This document shows positions 43,452-51,658 of a stretch of DNA of 64,000 nt, one piece after another. The position numbers and the translations under genes were made by a program. Each line of letters starts with the position of its first letter. The stretch's first letter is position 1. The notes beneath the pieces were generated by a model. The model had not been told where the DNA came from and ran no database searches. It worked only from the letters and a program-made list of their open reading frames with translations. Source of the DNA: Ampullimonas aquatilis (GTDB lineage: Bacteria; Pseudomonadota; Gammaproteobacteria; Burkholderiales; Burkholderiaceae_D); NCBI RefSeq assembly GCF_049675895.1, contig NZ_CP183834.1, positions 2,604,001-2,668,000 on the forward strand, given 5' to 3'.

Positions 43452-44110
43452 TGCCAAGACTGCGTATCTGCCTGCTCACGCTCATGCTTCTTCCCGCAGC
43501 ATGCATGGCAGCTGCGCCCATGGCTGAACCACTCATTCCATCTTTGGGATTGGGTGCCCCGCCGACACATTGGAATGACCTGAACTCCACTCAAAAAGAG
43601 GCGCTCCAGCCATTGGCCGAACAATGGGGGCAATTGGATGTGGCGCGCAAGCGCAAATGGCTGGGTATTGCCCAACGCTATGCGCAATTGTCGCCGGAAG
43701 AACAGCAACGCCTGCAGGCGCGCATGATGGAGTGGTCGTCTATCAGTCCAGCGCAGCGCAGTGTGATCCGCGAGAATTATGCGGCCACCAAAGGGCTGCC
43801 CATTGCCAAATCTGAAAAATGGCAACAGTATCAACAACTGCCCGACGCGCAGAAAAAGCAGTTTGCCGAAAAGGATATGCGCAAAAAAGGCGCGGTCATG
43901 TCGGCCATTCCCACGCCCAATCGCACACTGCCAGCAGTCATCATGCCGATGATGATGACACCAGCCGCACTCGAAAATGGTGGTGTAAATACGCTGCCTC
44001 TGGCTGGTTATGTAACAACACCCAGCGAAACTGGTTTCATCGCGGTCCGACCACCGACTTCACTGTTTGTAATGTCACCTAAGCAAAAAGTGGTGAATCA
44101 GGCAAAATAG
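43451..44110 (+). CDS. DUF3106 family secreted protein
   Basis: This 219-residue protein has a signal peptide (RICLLTLMLLPAACMA) and a DUF3106 domain with short helical repeats: WNDLNSTQKEALQPLAEQWG, KRKWLGIAQRYAQLSPEEQQ and WSSISPAQRSVIRENY. The first base of its ATG is the last base of the DUF3619 stop. The AAC after the hydrophobic core could be a lipobox, but Pro at -3 makes it doubtful. Probably a periplasmic sensor or effector of the sigma pathway; function unknown. Confidence 0.85.
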   Translation: MPRLRICLLTLMLLPAACMAAAPMAEPLIPSLGLGAPPTHWNDLNSTQKEALQPLAEQWGQLDVARKRKWLGIAQRYAQLSPEEQQRLQARMMEWSSISPAQRSVIRENYAATKGLPIAKSEKWQQYQQLPDAQKKQFAEKDMRKKGAVMSAIPTPNRTLPAVIMPMMMTPAALENGGVNTLPLAGYVTTPSETGFIAVRPPTSLFVMSPKQKVVNQAK

Positions 44111-44139
44111 GCCTTTACGAAGTTTTTGCCTGAGTCTTG

Positions 44140-44685
44140 ATGCCTGCCACTGAATCACCTACGCTGCCGCTCTCCCCACAACCTGCCGAATCGGGTACGA
44201 CCGTTTTTGCTGTTCCCACCTTAAAACGTCGCGCTCTGTGCATGATGTATGAAGCCATGCTGCTGTTTGGCGTGGTGTTTATTGCGGGCTGGTTGTTTTC
44301 CACACTGCTGCAACAGCGCCATGCCCTGTATTTGCGTGGCGGCCTGCAGCTCTGGCTATTTGCTGTTCTGGGTCTCTATTTTTGCTGGTTCTGGACCCAC
44401 GGCGGTCAAACCCTGGCCATGAAAACCTGGAAAATCCGTTTAGTCGATACCACCCTGCAACCCTTGAGCTGGCCACGCGCCTTCGGCCGCTATCTGCTCA
44501 GCTGGCTTTGGTTTGCGCCCGCTATCGGCATCATTTCCGTATTTGGTCTGACCCGTGGTAACGCCTTGTTGACCCTGTTGGTCGGCATGTTGGCGTATGC
44601 ACTGCTCATGTGGCAGGATCGTAATCGGCAATTTTTGCATGACCGTCTTTGTGGAACGCGCCTCATCAGCGTCATCAAGACATGA
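44140..44685 (+). CDS. RDD family membrane protein
   Basis: This 181-residue protein has an N-terminal cytosolic segment and three or four helices. The RDD signature appears as LKRRALCMMYEAMLLFGVVF (the family Arg and acidic residues) and the typical GGQTLAMKTWKIRLVD. Family members may be transporters or have a Na+/H+ antiport role; it is not established here. ATG 44140 is preferred over TTG 44137. The next gene overlaps its stop. Confidence 0.9.
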   Translation: MPATESPTLPLSPQPAESGTTVFAVPTLKRRALCMMYEAMLLFGVVFIAGWLFSTLLQQRHALYLRGGLQLWLFAVLGLYFCWFWTHGGQTLAMKTWKIRLVDTTLQPLSWPRAFGRYLLSWLWFAPAIGIISVFGLTRGNALLTLLVGMLAYALLMWQDRNRQFLHDRLCGTRLISVIKT

Positions 44686-45602
44686 TGGCGCGCTGGTTGC
44701 AAATCAGTCTGCTGGTACAGGTGCTGATCGGTCTGGCTGCCGCCGTCTGGTGGTATTGGGGTGGCTCATGGCCACACATGTTACTCATTCCGGTAGTATT
44801 ACTGCCACTCACCTTGCAATTGGGCATTTTATGGTTTGATTTCATTCTCTCAGCCAGAGCCGCCAGTCAGGCCGATCTGATGCTCAGCCTGCCACTCACC
44901 CAACTTCTGCCCATTTTGGCGCGCGAGACCTGGAGCAGCTGTAAAGCCTGCTGGTGGGCGGTACCATTCAAATCCAGATTTGTTGAAAAGACACCGATTG
45001 CGCCGGTTCAGCCCGTCTCTGTTCTGTTGGTTCATGGCATGGCCTGTAACCGCGGTATTTGGGTGACACTGCAACCCTTGCTGGCACGCCGTGGTTTTCT
45101 GACTCGCACTGTCACACTGGAGCCACCACTGGCATCACTGGATGACTATGCCGACACCATCAACATTGCCGTGCAACGATTGCTGGCCGACCAGCCCAAT
45201 CAGCCGGTAGCGATCATCGCACACAGCATGGGCGGCTTGGCCGTACGCGCTTACTTTCGACAGTTTGGCGATATGCCAATTGCCAAAGTAGTCACCATTG
45301 CCACGCCACACCAGGGCACTTATCATGCGCAATTCAGCCGTGGGATCAATCTCGAGCAAATGCGCTTGAAAAGCCATTGGCTGGCCGAACTGGCGGCCAG
45401 TGAAAGCACTCGTCGACGCGCTAAATTTGTTTGCATGTATAGTCGCCACGACAATCTGATTGCACCGTATCCCAATGCCATTTTGCCGGGCAGCCGGGCG
45501 ATTGAGTTTGAATATATTGGCCACCTGACCATGCTCGACGATAGCGAAGTGCGTCATCTGCTCTTGCGTGAATTGGAACGCATCAAGGATACACCCCAGT
45601 AG
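44682..45602 (+). CDS. Membrane-anchored alpha/beta hydrolase (lipase/esterase)
   Basis: This 306-residue protein has two N-terminal hydrophobic helices (about 5-25 and 33-58) and then an alpha/beta hydrolase domain. It has the oxyanion motif LLVHGMACNRGIW, the nucleophile Ser182 in AHSMGGLAV, acid Asp257 in SRHDNLIAP and His281 in GHLTML: a complete catalytic triad. It resembles triacylglycerol lipases or acylhydrolases. Its ATG overlaps the RDD stop (ATGA), so it is the end of the sigma operon. Element copy E covers its stop codon. Confidence 0.88.
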   Translation: MMARWLQISLLVQVLIGLAAAVWWYWGGSWPHMLLIPVVLLPLTLQLGILWFDFILSARAASQADLMLSLPLTQLLPILARETWSSCKACWWAVPFKSRFVEKTPIAPVQPVSVLLVHGMACNRGIWVTLQPLLARRGFLTRTVTLEPPLASLDDYADTINIAVQRLLADQPNQPVAIIAHSMGGLAVRAYFRQFGDMPIAKVVTIATPHQGTYHAQFSRGINLEQMRLKSHWLAELAASESTRRRAKFVCMYSRHDNLIAPYPNAILPGSRAIEFEYIGHLTMLDDSEVRHLLLRELERIKDTPQ

Positions 45603-45658
45603 TAAATTTTAAGTATCAATATTTACGCACTTGAGTAGTTAATAAATCAATATACTCC
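45589..45658 (+). repeat. 70-bp stop-linked element, copy E
   Basis: It starts ATACACCCCAGTAGTAAATT, has the core TACGCACTTGAG and ends AATATACTCC. The TAG stop of the hydrolase gene (45600-45602) lies inside it at element positions 12-14, so the last four sense codons (Asp-Thr-Pro-Gln) are supplied largely by the element. Confidence 0.85.
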
Positions 45659-45713
45659 TTAAAAGTTGATCTTTTCTGATCTCTTTTGCCCACTGTTCAA
45701 GGTTCTGCCACAC

Positions 45714-46604
45714 TCACATATGCCGAAACAGATGGGCATAGGCACGCGACACCTTGAGGGACTTATCGCTATTTTTGAGCTTGACGGTGAGCCGCCCGAG
45801 TACATCACGTACCGCACCTTCGGCCTGCGCCATATTGATCACCGTGCTGCGGTGAATTTGCCAAAATTGATTGGCATCAAGTTGCGGCAGCAGCTCCTTG
45901 AGTGGCGTGCGAATCAACACCTCGTTATCTGCCGTGACCACATTGACGTACTTATCGGCCGCTTCAAAATACAAGACATCGTCAATCGCAATCAAGCGCA
46001 CTGAATTACCTACGGCCGCCTTGAGCCATTTCAACGGCGCAACACTGCCCTGTCCGTTAACCCCGTTTTGTGCTTGACCAGCGTGAACCGATGAGAATGT
46101 CACCTCGGTCGGCAAAGATTGTCCCAGCAAAGGCGCAAGCTTTTGCATCAGCAAGGCCAGCTCGGAGGTTGGCAAGCCGACATCCGATTGTGCCGTATTG
46201 GCATTGGCCGACAGTGCACGCCCTTGCAAACGGCTTTGCAAGCGCTCGACAGTGCGCGCCAGGCGTTCGCCATTGACTGGTTTGGTCAGATAGTCGGCTG
46301 CCGCAATTTCAAAAGCCTCCAAGGCAAACTCATCATAAGCCGTGACAAACACCACCAGCGGTGGCTGACTCTGACGCGCCAGCCGCTGCGCAACTTCCAG
46401 TCCACTGGGTGCGGGCATGTGGATATCCAGAAACACCACATCAGGCTGCTGCTGGGCAATTTGCTGGAGGGTTTCATCACCATTACCGGCGCGGCCGACA
46501 ATTGCCAGTTCAGGCCATAAGCGCCCCAGCTCTCTGGCCAGCGCATTGACCAAGAGTGGCTCATCATCCGCCAATACGGCTTTGGCTTGAATAGGGGTTG
46601 TCAT
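45714..46604 (-). CDS. LytTR-family response regulator
   Basis: This 296-residue protein has a receiver domain at about 8-125 with phospho-acceptor Asp60 (FLDIHMP), Thr88 and Lys108. A linker and a C-terminal LytTR DNA-binding domain (LIAIDDVLYFEAADKYVNVV, then QFWQIHRSTVINM) follow. It is 12 bp downstream of the sensor kinase gene and is the output of this LytS/AlgZ-type pair. LytTR proteins bind paired direct repeats; the target here is not identified. Confidence 0.95.
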   Translation of the reverse strand: MTTPIQAKAVLADDEPLLVNALARELGRLWPELAIVGRAGNGDETLQQIAQQQPDVVFLDIHMPAPSGLEVAQRLARQSQPPLVVFVTAYDEFALEAFEIAAADYLTKPVNGERLARTVERLQSRLQGRALSANANTAQSDVGLPTSELALLMQKLAPLLGQSLPTEVTFSSVHAGQAQNGVNGQGSVAPLKWLKAAVGNSVRLIAIDDVLYFEAADKYVNVVTADNEVLIRTPLKELLPQLDANQFWQIHRSTVINMAQAEGAVRDVLGRLTVKLKNSDKSLKVSRAYAHLFRHM

Positions 46605-46616
46605 GGTCGGCTATGG

Positions 46617-47918
46617 CTAAATATTGAATGATTGATTATTTTCCTGCTGATGATTGTCAGGCGGATTGCCTGACGTATTGTCAGCACGACTGGCCGATTT
46701 GCGTTGACACCACCAGCCACCCTGATGATGCCGCCGAAAATGCGAACGATGTTCTCCCATCTCCTGCGTCTTGCCCATCGGACAAAACGGACCACCAAAG
46801 CGGCGCATTTGGCGCATGGCCTGCAAGGTATTCATCGTATCGGCGAGTGGTGTATCAATAGGCACAGCAAGGGGCAAGATCAAGCTCGCCCTGGTGCCTT
46901 GCGGCAGCTGGTCCTCCAAAACCAATTGGGCCGCACCGTTGTATGACAAGGCCAGTCGCTCACGCACATTGGCCAGCCCCAAACCATTTTTTGGCTTGGC
47001 CTGCGGATTCAGACCCTGACCATTATCCGTCACCAGCAGTTGCAACTGTCCGTCCTGTAACTGTGCACCCACGGTCAGACAGCCACCTTGCGGCAACGGC
47101 GCCAACCCATGTTCAATGGCGTTTTCAACCAGAGGCTGCAACAGCATCGGTACCAGTGGTGTGGCCGCCAATTCGGCAGGTAAATCCAAAGTGAATTCCA
47201 GCCGCGCACCCATGCGCATTTTGAGGATATCCAGATACGCCTTGATCAGATCAAACTCGTGCTGCAAGGTGGTACTGGCGGAACGGCTCACCTGAAAACT
47301 ACTGCGCAAATAGTCCGACAGGGCACCCAGCATGCGCCCTGCAGTGGCGGTGTCGGCATCCAGCAAAGCCTGCACATTGGCTAAAGTGTTGAATAGAAAA
47401 TGTGGCTCGATCTGCGCTTGCAGCAAAGCCAGCTGTGCGCGTGCCGACTCACGCTCGACCGCACTGATGCGCATTTGCCGCTCGGCCTCCCGCACAATAT
47501 GGCGCTCGCGCTTAAAAGCCATCACTGTCAGCAAGACCACGGCCGGCACTACGATGGCATTGACGGCCCAAAACATCTGCTCGCCCAGGCGCACCATGCC
47601 ATTGGCGTGGCCCATCAAATAGGCGGCAATTGTCCATCCACCCAAAAAGCCCAAAGGGATGGCGATCATCAACCAGACTGCCATGCGCGGAAAGCTGATC
47701 ACCCTAAAACGCGCCATCAGCCAGCGCCCCAAATCCACCAAAGCAAACGAGAGTAGCCCAATGCAATGTGAATACACCAGGTTGATGCGCAGTCCATCAT
47801 TAATGGGCAAGACCAGCGTCAGAATCACGGCCAGCACGGTGTTAAAAACCAGTGTGACCAACGCATCACGGCAGGCATCACGCCAGGTAAAAATATAGTG
47901 CATACCGTTTATTGTCAT
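46617..47918 (-). CDS. LytS/AlgZ-type sensor histidine kinase
   Basis: This 433-residue kinase has about four N-terminal helices, then the His_kinase domain with IEPHFLFNTLANVQALLD (phospho-His), and an HATPase domain with LVENAIEHGLAPLPQGGCL and TDNGQGL. After the ATPase fold a roughly 80-residue tail follows (LPLAVPIDTPLADTMNTLQA onwards) rich in Arg, His, Gln and Trp with two Cys, which is not typical for the family. No periplasmic sensor domain is evident. Start uncertain among MTINGMHYIF methionines. Confidence 0.92.
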   Translation of the reverse strand: MTINGMHYIFTWRDACRDALVTLVFNTVLAVILTLVLPINDGLRINLVYSHCIGLLSFALVDLGRWLMARFRVISFPRMAVWLMIAIPLGFLGGWTIAAYLMGHANGMVRLGEQMFWAVNAIVVPAVVLLTVMAFKRERHIVREAERQMRISAVERESARAQLALLQAQIEPHFLFNTLANVQALLDADTATAGRMLGALSDYLRSSFQVSRSASTTLQHEFDLIKAYLDILKMRMGARLEFTLDLPAELAATPLVPMLLQPLVENAIEHGLAPLPQGGCLTVGAQLQDGQLQLLVTDNGQGLNPQAKPKNGLGLANVRERLALSYNGAAQLVLEDQLPQGTRASLILPLAVPIDTPLADTMNTLQAMRQMRRFGGPFCPMGKTQEMGEHRSHFRRHHQGGWWCQRKSASRADNTSGNPPDNHQQENNQSFNI

Positions 47919-47969
47919 GGCACGACTTCCATCAAAATAGCCTATTCAACAGCGCTTCACGCCATTTCA

Positions 47970-48173
47970 TCATGATTGACTCACTCGCTGCTCACAGCAC
48001 ATTCTGTGGCGGTGTGGACGCAGCCAATGAGCCACGCCAGCAGCGATCAAGAAGAGCGGCCACCAGGTTTTCATGATGCCATGTAAATCAGGAATCCATT
48101 GCAGGTTGGAGAGCAAAAACAGGCTACCCAGCGCAATCAACACCAAGCCGGAAAAATGGGAACGATGACGCAT
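47970..48173 (-). CDS. DUF5668-like two-helix membrane protein (LiaF-type membrane region)
   Basis: This 67-residue protein has two helices: LVLIALGSLFLLSNLQWIPD, then MKTWWPLFLIAAGVAHWL. This matches the small LiaI/LiaF transmembrane module (DUF5668). Such proteins often accompany cell-envelope two-component systems. It lies 50 bp upstream of the kinase gene on the same strand and is probably cotranscribed. The His/Arg-rich tail is short. Confidence 0.8.
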   Translation of the reverse strand: MRHRSHFSGLVLIALGSLFLLSNLQWIPDLHGIMKTWWPLFLIAAGVAHWLRPHRHRMCCEQRVSQS

Positions 48174-48324
48174 GATGATGTCCTTTCAATTCAAAAAACA
48201 CTTCAAAAAATCAAAACTCGATGAAATCCAAACACATCCCGAATAATGCGCGCTCATGCTCATGATCTTTAGCGCATTGTAGCGAGCCTTACTTTGGCTG
48301 CACCTTGACGACACATCGGCAACA

Positions 48325-48735
48325 TTACAGCAATCCCAGACCATGCCAAAAGACATTGCCCAGCAAACGTCCAGGGATCAATGTCAATAGCCCCGGTAAC
48401 AGCAAACCACCGAAATAAATGTACTTCATGGCCTTGCGATGCGCGTTGATCTTGCCCTTTATTGCCAAGAAAACTGCCAGCGGCACCGTCACCAGCACAA
48501 AAATCGACAAAAAATGAATGGGAGAATAACCTGCTACGATAGCCAGCTGACTGCCCTGTATACCAAACGAAGACAGCGCGGTAAGCAACATGATGATGAC
48601 CCAAAGATAGCCGATGCTCTTATGCCAGGGTGTTCCTTTTTTCAAAAATAACATCAGCGCCCCCAAAACCAGGGCCGAGAGTGCCATCAGCAGATGCAAT
48701 CGAATCGCCAGTGTGGCGTTCAGAATCGCGCCCAT
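48325..48735 (-). CDS. DUF2306 family membrane protein
   Basis: This 136-residue protein has four helices with the DUF2306 pattern: KKGTPWHKSIGYLWV, the run SPIHFLSIFVLVTVPLAVFL, then NAHRKAMKYIYFGGLLLPG, with two conserved His residues. The related family includes heme-binding-like membrane proteins, but its function is unknown. ATG 48735 is chosen because AGGTGGAG lies 6 nt upstream; ATG 48741 overlaps that site. Confidence 0.82.
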   Translation of the reverse strand: MGAILNATLAIRLHLLMALSALVLGALMLFLKKGTPWHKSIGYLWVIIMLLTALSSFGIQGSQLAIVAGYSPIHFLSIFVLVTVPLAVFLAIKGKINAHRKAMKYIYFGGLLLPGLLTLIPGRLLGNVFWHGLGLL

Positions 48736-48948
48736 GCTCATCTCCACCTAAACAGTTGAAGCGATTCTGGCATCAACCAACCCTGCTGTTGGCGGTTTGC
48801 GACGAAGCGCCCCAGGCTGTCGCCAGTTGCATGGCGGTAGCGCCAACGGTGACAACCCGTCAAATATTTGCTTCAGACCCGATGACTGTCATTGAATCAT
48901 CATCAATTTGTCATGGAGCTGTCACGGCCCTGTTATGTAATTCGCCCC

Positions 48949-50001
48949 ATGAACCTGCTCAATCCGATCCGCTTTTTCAGTCGCAACCGAATGTTCGCGC
49001 CAATGGCTCTCGCAGGTGGTGCGACCCCTACCGCTTTGAATTCGATATTGCGCCAGCCGTATTCTTCGGCCATTGCGGCATTATCGGAATCATCGCTACT
49101 CGAAAAATCGGCTGACCAGTCTGCCACCACAGTCATATCGACTGCACCCGACAAAAAAAAACCGGTTACAACCGAAACCAAAGACGAAGACAAGTATCGT
49201 TATCGCGCCATCTGGATTTCCGACACCCATCTGGGTACACCAGGCTGCAAGGCCGAATTTCTGCTCGATTTTCTCAAACACAATCAGGCCGAATATCTGT
49301 ATCTGGTGGGCGACATCATTGATGGCTGGCAGCTCAAAAAGGGCTGGTACTGGCAGCAATCGCATAACGATGTGGTACAAAAAATCCTGCGGCGGGCACG
49401 TAAAGGCACACATGTGGTCTACATTCCCGGCAATCATGATGAGTTTGTGCGCGACTTTGTGGATCTCTCGTTTGGTGAAATTGATGTGCGCATGGAAGCC
49501 TTTCACACCACCCTGCAAGGCAAAAAGCTCTGGATTACTCACGGCGATTTGTTTGATGGCGTCGTACAGCATGCCAAATGGCTGGCGCATCTGGGTGACT
49601 CACTCTACACCCTGATTTTGGCACTCAATCATCACTTCAACCGACTGCGCAACAAGCTGGGATTTCCTTACTGGTCACTCTCTCAATATCTGAAGCACAA
49701 GGTGAAAAACGCGGTGTCCTTCATGACCCAGTTTGAAGAAGCCATGGCCGAAGAAGCCAAACGGCGTGGCTGTGATGGCGTGGTTTGCGGCCATATTCAC
49801 AAGCCAGAAATTCGCCAGGTGGATGGCATCACCTATTGCAACGATGGTGACTGGGTGGAAAGTCTCTCGGCCCTGGTAGAAACCAAGGAAGGTGAATTAC
49901 GCTTAATCAGCTGGGAACAACGCTCGCCCACTGTCATGGCCGTCGACAGCAGTCCAAACCATGCCCAGACACCCAGCGAAGTCATGGTATCGACTTCGTG
50001 A
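48949..50001 (+). CDS. UDP-2,3-diacylglucosamine diphosphatase-like metallophosphatase
   Basis: This calcineurin-like phosphoesterase of about 350 residues has the metal motifs SDTHLG, GDIIDGW, GNHDEF, THGDLFDG and GHIHKPE. It resembles LpxH-like enzymes, which hydrolyse UDP-2,3-diacylglucosamine to lipid X in lipid A synthesis. The roughly 80-residue N-terminal extension is low complexity; the start is uncertain (48892 also open). It stands upstream of a GT4 gene and dgkA, a trio seen in Burkholderiales, suggesting envelope lipid work. Whether it is the housekeeping LpxH is open. Confidence 0.85.
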   Translation: MNLLNPIRFFSRNRMFAPMALAGGATPTALNSILRQPYSSAIAALSESSLLEKSADQSATTVISTAPDKKKPVTTETKDEDKYRYRAIWISDTHLGTPGCKAEFLLDFLKHNQAEYLYLVGDIIDGWQLKKGWYWQQSHNDVVQKILRRARKGTHVVYIPGNHDEFVRDFVDLSFGEIDVRMEAFHTTLQGKKLWITHGDLFDGVVQHAKWLAHLGDSLYTLILALNHHFNRLRNKLGFPYWSLSQYLKHKVKNAVSFMTQFEEAMAEEAKRRGCDGVVCGHIHKPEIRQVDGITYCNDGDWVESLSALVETKEGELRLISWEQRSPTVMAVDSSPNHAQTPSEVMVSTS

Positions 50002-50008
50002 ACAAGAA

Positions 50009-50078
50009 TATACCCCTACCAGTAAAAAATATCACCCAAATAAAACATACCTAATCGGGTATTTTTCAAGGATACTCC
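50009..50078 (+). repeat. 70-bp stop-linked element, copy F
   Basis: It starts TATACCCCTACCAGTAAAAA, has a diverged core (ACATACCTAATCGG in place of the consensus) and ends AGGATACTCC. It begins 7 nt after the TGA of the metallophosphatase gene and its last base directly precedes the ATG of the glycosyltransferase, so its terminal AAGGA acts as the likely ribosome-binding site. It is the most divergent copy, yet it still aligns end to end. Confidence 0.75.
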
Positions 50079-51107
50079 ATGAAAATCATGATTGTTAGCG
50101 ATGCCTGGGAACCGCAGGTCAACGGTGTGGTACGAACCTTAAAATCAACCCGCCGCGAACTGCAGGCCATGGGCCATGAAGTTGAAATGCTCACACCGCT
50201 CGAATTCAACACCATCCCCTGTCCCACTTATCCAGAAATTCGTCTCTCGATTTTCCCTGGCCGCAAAGTACGCGAACGGATTGCCCAGTTTGCCCCTGAA
50301 GCCCTGCACATTGCCACCGAAGGTCCGCTGGGTATGGCAGCTCGCGCCTATGCCATCAAAAAAGAACTCAATTTCACCACGGCCTATCACACCCGTTTTC
50401 CCGAATATGTGCAACCGCGCTTTGGGATTCCCCTGGCCGTCACCTACAAGTTCTTGCACTGGTTTCATGGTGCTGGCCGTGCGGTCTTGGTACCTACGCC
50501 GGTTGTACAACGTGATCTGGAAAAATATGGTTTCACCAACGTCGTGCAATGGTCGCGCGGTGTGGATCTGGATATATTTGTGCCTCAGCCATCCAATGTG
50601 CTCGATACCGAACCACCGATCTTTTTGTATGTAGGGCGAGTCGCAGTAGAAAAAAATGTCGAGGCCTTTTTGAAGCTGGATCTGCCTGGCTCCAAATGGG
50701 TCGCGGGTGAAGGCCCGGCTCTGAACGAATTGCGCACCAAATATCCCAACGTCAATTATCTGGGCGTGCTCAATCAACAAGAACTGGCAAAAGTCTATGC
50801 CGCCGCCAATGTGTTTGTCTTTCCCAGTAAAACCGATACCTTTGGCCTGGTGCTGCTGGAAGCCATGGCCTGTGGTCTGCCGGTGGCCGCCTATCCAGTC
50901 ACGGGTCCCATTGATGTGATTGGCGACTCCACTGCGGGGGCCTTGCATGATGATTTGCGTATCGCCTGCTTGAACGCGCTCAATATTTCGCGGGAAACAG
51001 CCCGAGCCCATGCCGAACGCTTTTCATGGCGTGCCGCATCGGAACAGTTTCTCAACCATTTGCGTCCGATTACGCCCGAAGCACAAAAAACCATCATGGC
51101 AGCCTGA
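50079..51107 (+). CDS. Glycosyltransferase family 4 protein
   Basis: This 342-residue GT-B enzyme has the N-terminal donor-domain start MIVSDAWEPQVNGVVRTLKS and the nucleotide-sugar site KTDTFGLVLLEAMACGLPVA, with FLYVGRVAVEKNVEAFL before it. It resembles mannosyltransferases acting on lipids (MgtA-like). The ATG directly follows element copy F. The neighbours (LpxH-like upstream, DgkA downstream) suggest glycolipid or phospholipid remodelling; the acceptor is unknown. Confidence 0.92.
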   Translation: MKIMIVSDAWEPQVNGVVRTLKSTRRELQAMGHEVEMLTPLEFNTIPCPTYPEIRLSIFPGRKVRERIAQFAPEALHIATEGPLGMAARAYAIKKELNFTTAYHTRFPEYVQPRFGIPLAVTYKFLHWFHGAGRAVLVPTPVVQRDLEKYGFTNVVQWSRGVDLDIFVPQPSNVLDTEPPIFLYVGRVAVEKNVEAFLKLDLPGSKWVAGEGPALNELRTKYPNVNYLGVLNQQELAKVYAAANVFVFPSKTDTFGLVLLEAMACGLPVAAYPVTGPIDVIGDSTAGALHDDLRIACLNALNISRETARAHAERFSWRAASEQFLNHLRPITPEAQKTIMAA

Positions 51108-51177
51108 GTGGCATGGCTCGCTATTTCTCCACCGACATCGGCACCCACTTCTGCTTACTTACTCAATTGACGACATC

Positions 51178-51618
51178 TTGAAAAAAAATCTGTCATCTCG
51201 CCCAGCTATTAACGATCATGACGACGCAGTGGAGAGCCCCTTCAAAAGTAGTGGGGGCTTCAAGCGGATTGTGTATGCACTCCACAATTCATGGAGCGGG
51301 TTACGGCTGGCCATTCAGGTTGAAAGTGCCTTTCGGCAAGAGTTGATACTGTGTCTGGTACTGATTCCACTGGCACTCTGGTTGCCGTTAAGTGGCTTGG
51401 AGCGCGCTGTGTTACTAGCCACAACTTTTCTGGTCTTGATTGTGGAGCTGCTCAACTCCAGCCTGGAAGCCGCGATTGATCGCATTTCACTGGAACGCCA
51501 TCGGCTCTCCAAACGCGCCAAGGACCTGGGTAGCGCAGCAGTATTGATTGCCCTGTTTTTGTGTTTGCTGACCTGGGTATTGATCGCCGGGCCAACCATC
51601 TTGGTTTTGTTCAGGTGA
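51178..51618 (+). CDS. dgkA: Diacylglycerol kinase
   Basis: This 146-residue protein (if started at TTG 51178) has three helices and the family motif IVELLNSSLEAAIDRISLER with HRLSKRAKDLGSAAV. It phosphorylates diacylglycerol to phosphatidate, recycling lipid. No ATG is available before the first helix in this frame: candidates are TTG 51178 or upstream codons, so the N-terminus is uncertain. An N-terminal extension of about 30 residues precedes the conserved core. It lies 70 bp after the GT4 gene. Confidence 0.9.
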   Translation: MKKNLSSRPAINDHDDAVESPFKSSGGFKRIVYALHNSWSGLRLAIQVESAFRQELILCLVLIPLALWLPLSGLERAVLLATTFLVLIVELLNSSLEAAIDRISLERHRLSKRAKDLGSAAVLIALFLCLLTWVLIAGPTILVLFR

Positions 51619-51658
51619 TAGGATGGCTGAAGTCAGCAGAAAAAGATTTAGAGGCATT

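Noticed and set aside
50145..51011. 288-codon open frame on the minus strand
   Set aside because: Antisense to the GT4 gene, with no ribosome-binding site or recognisable domain.
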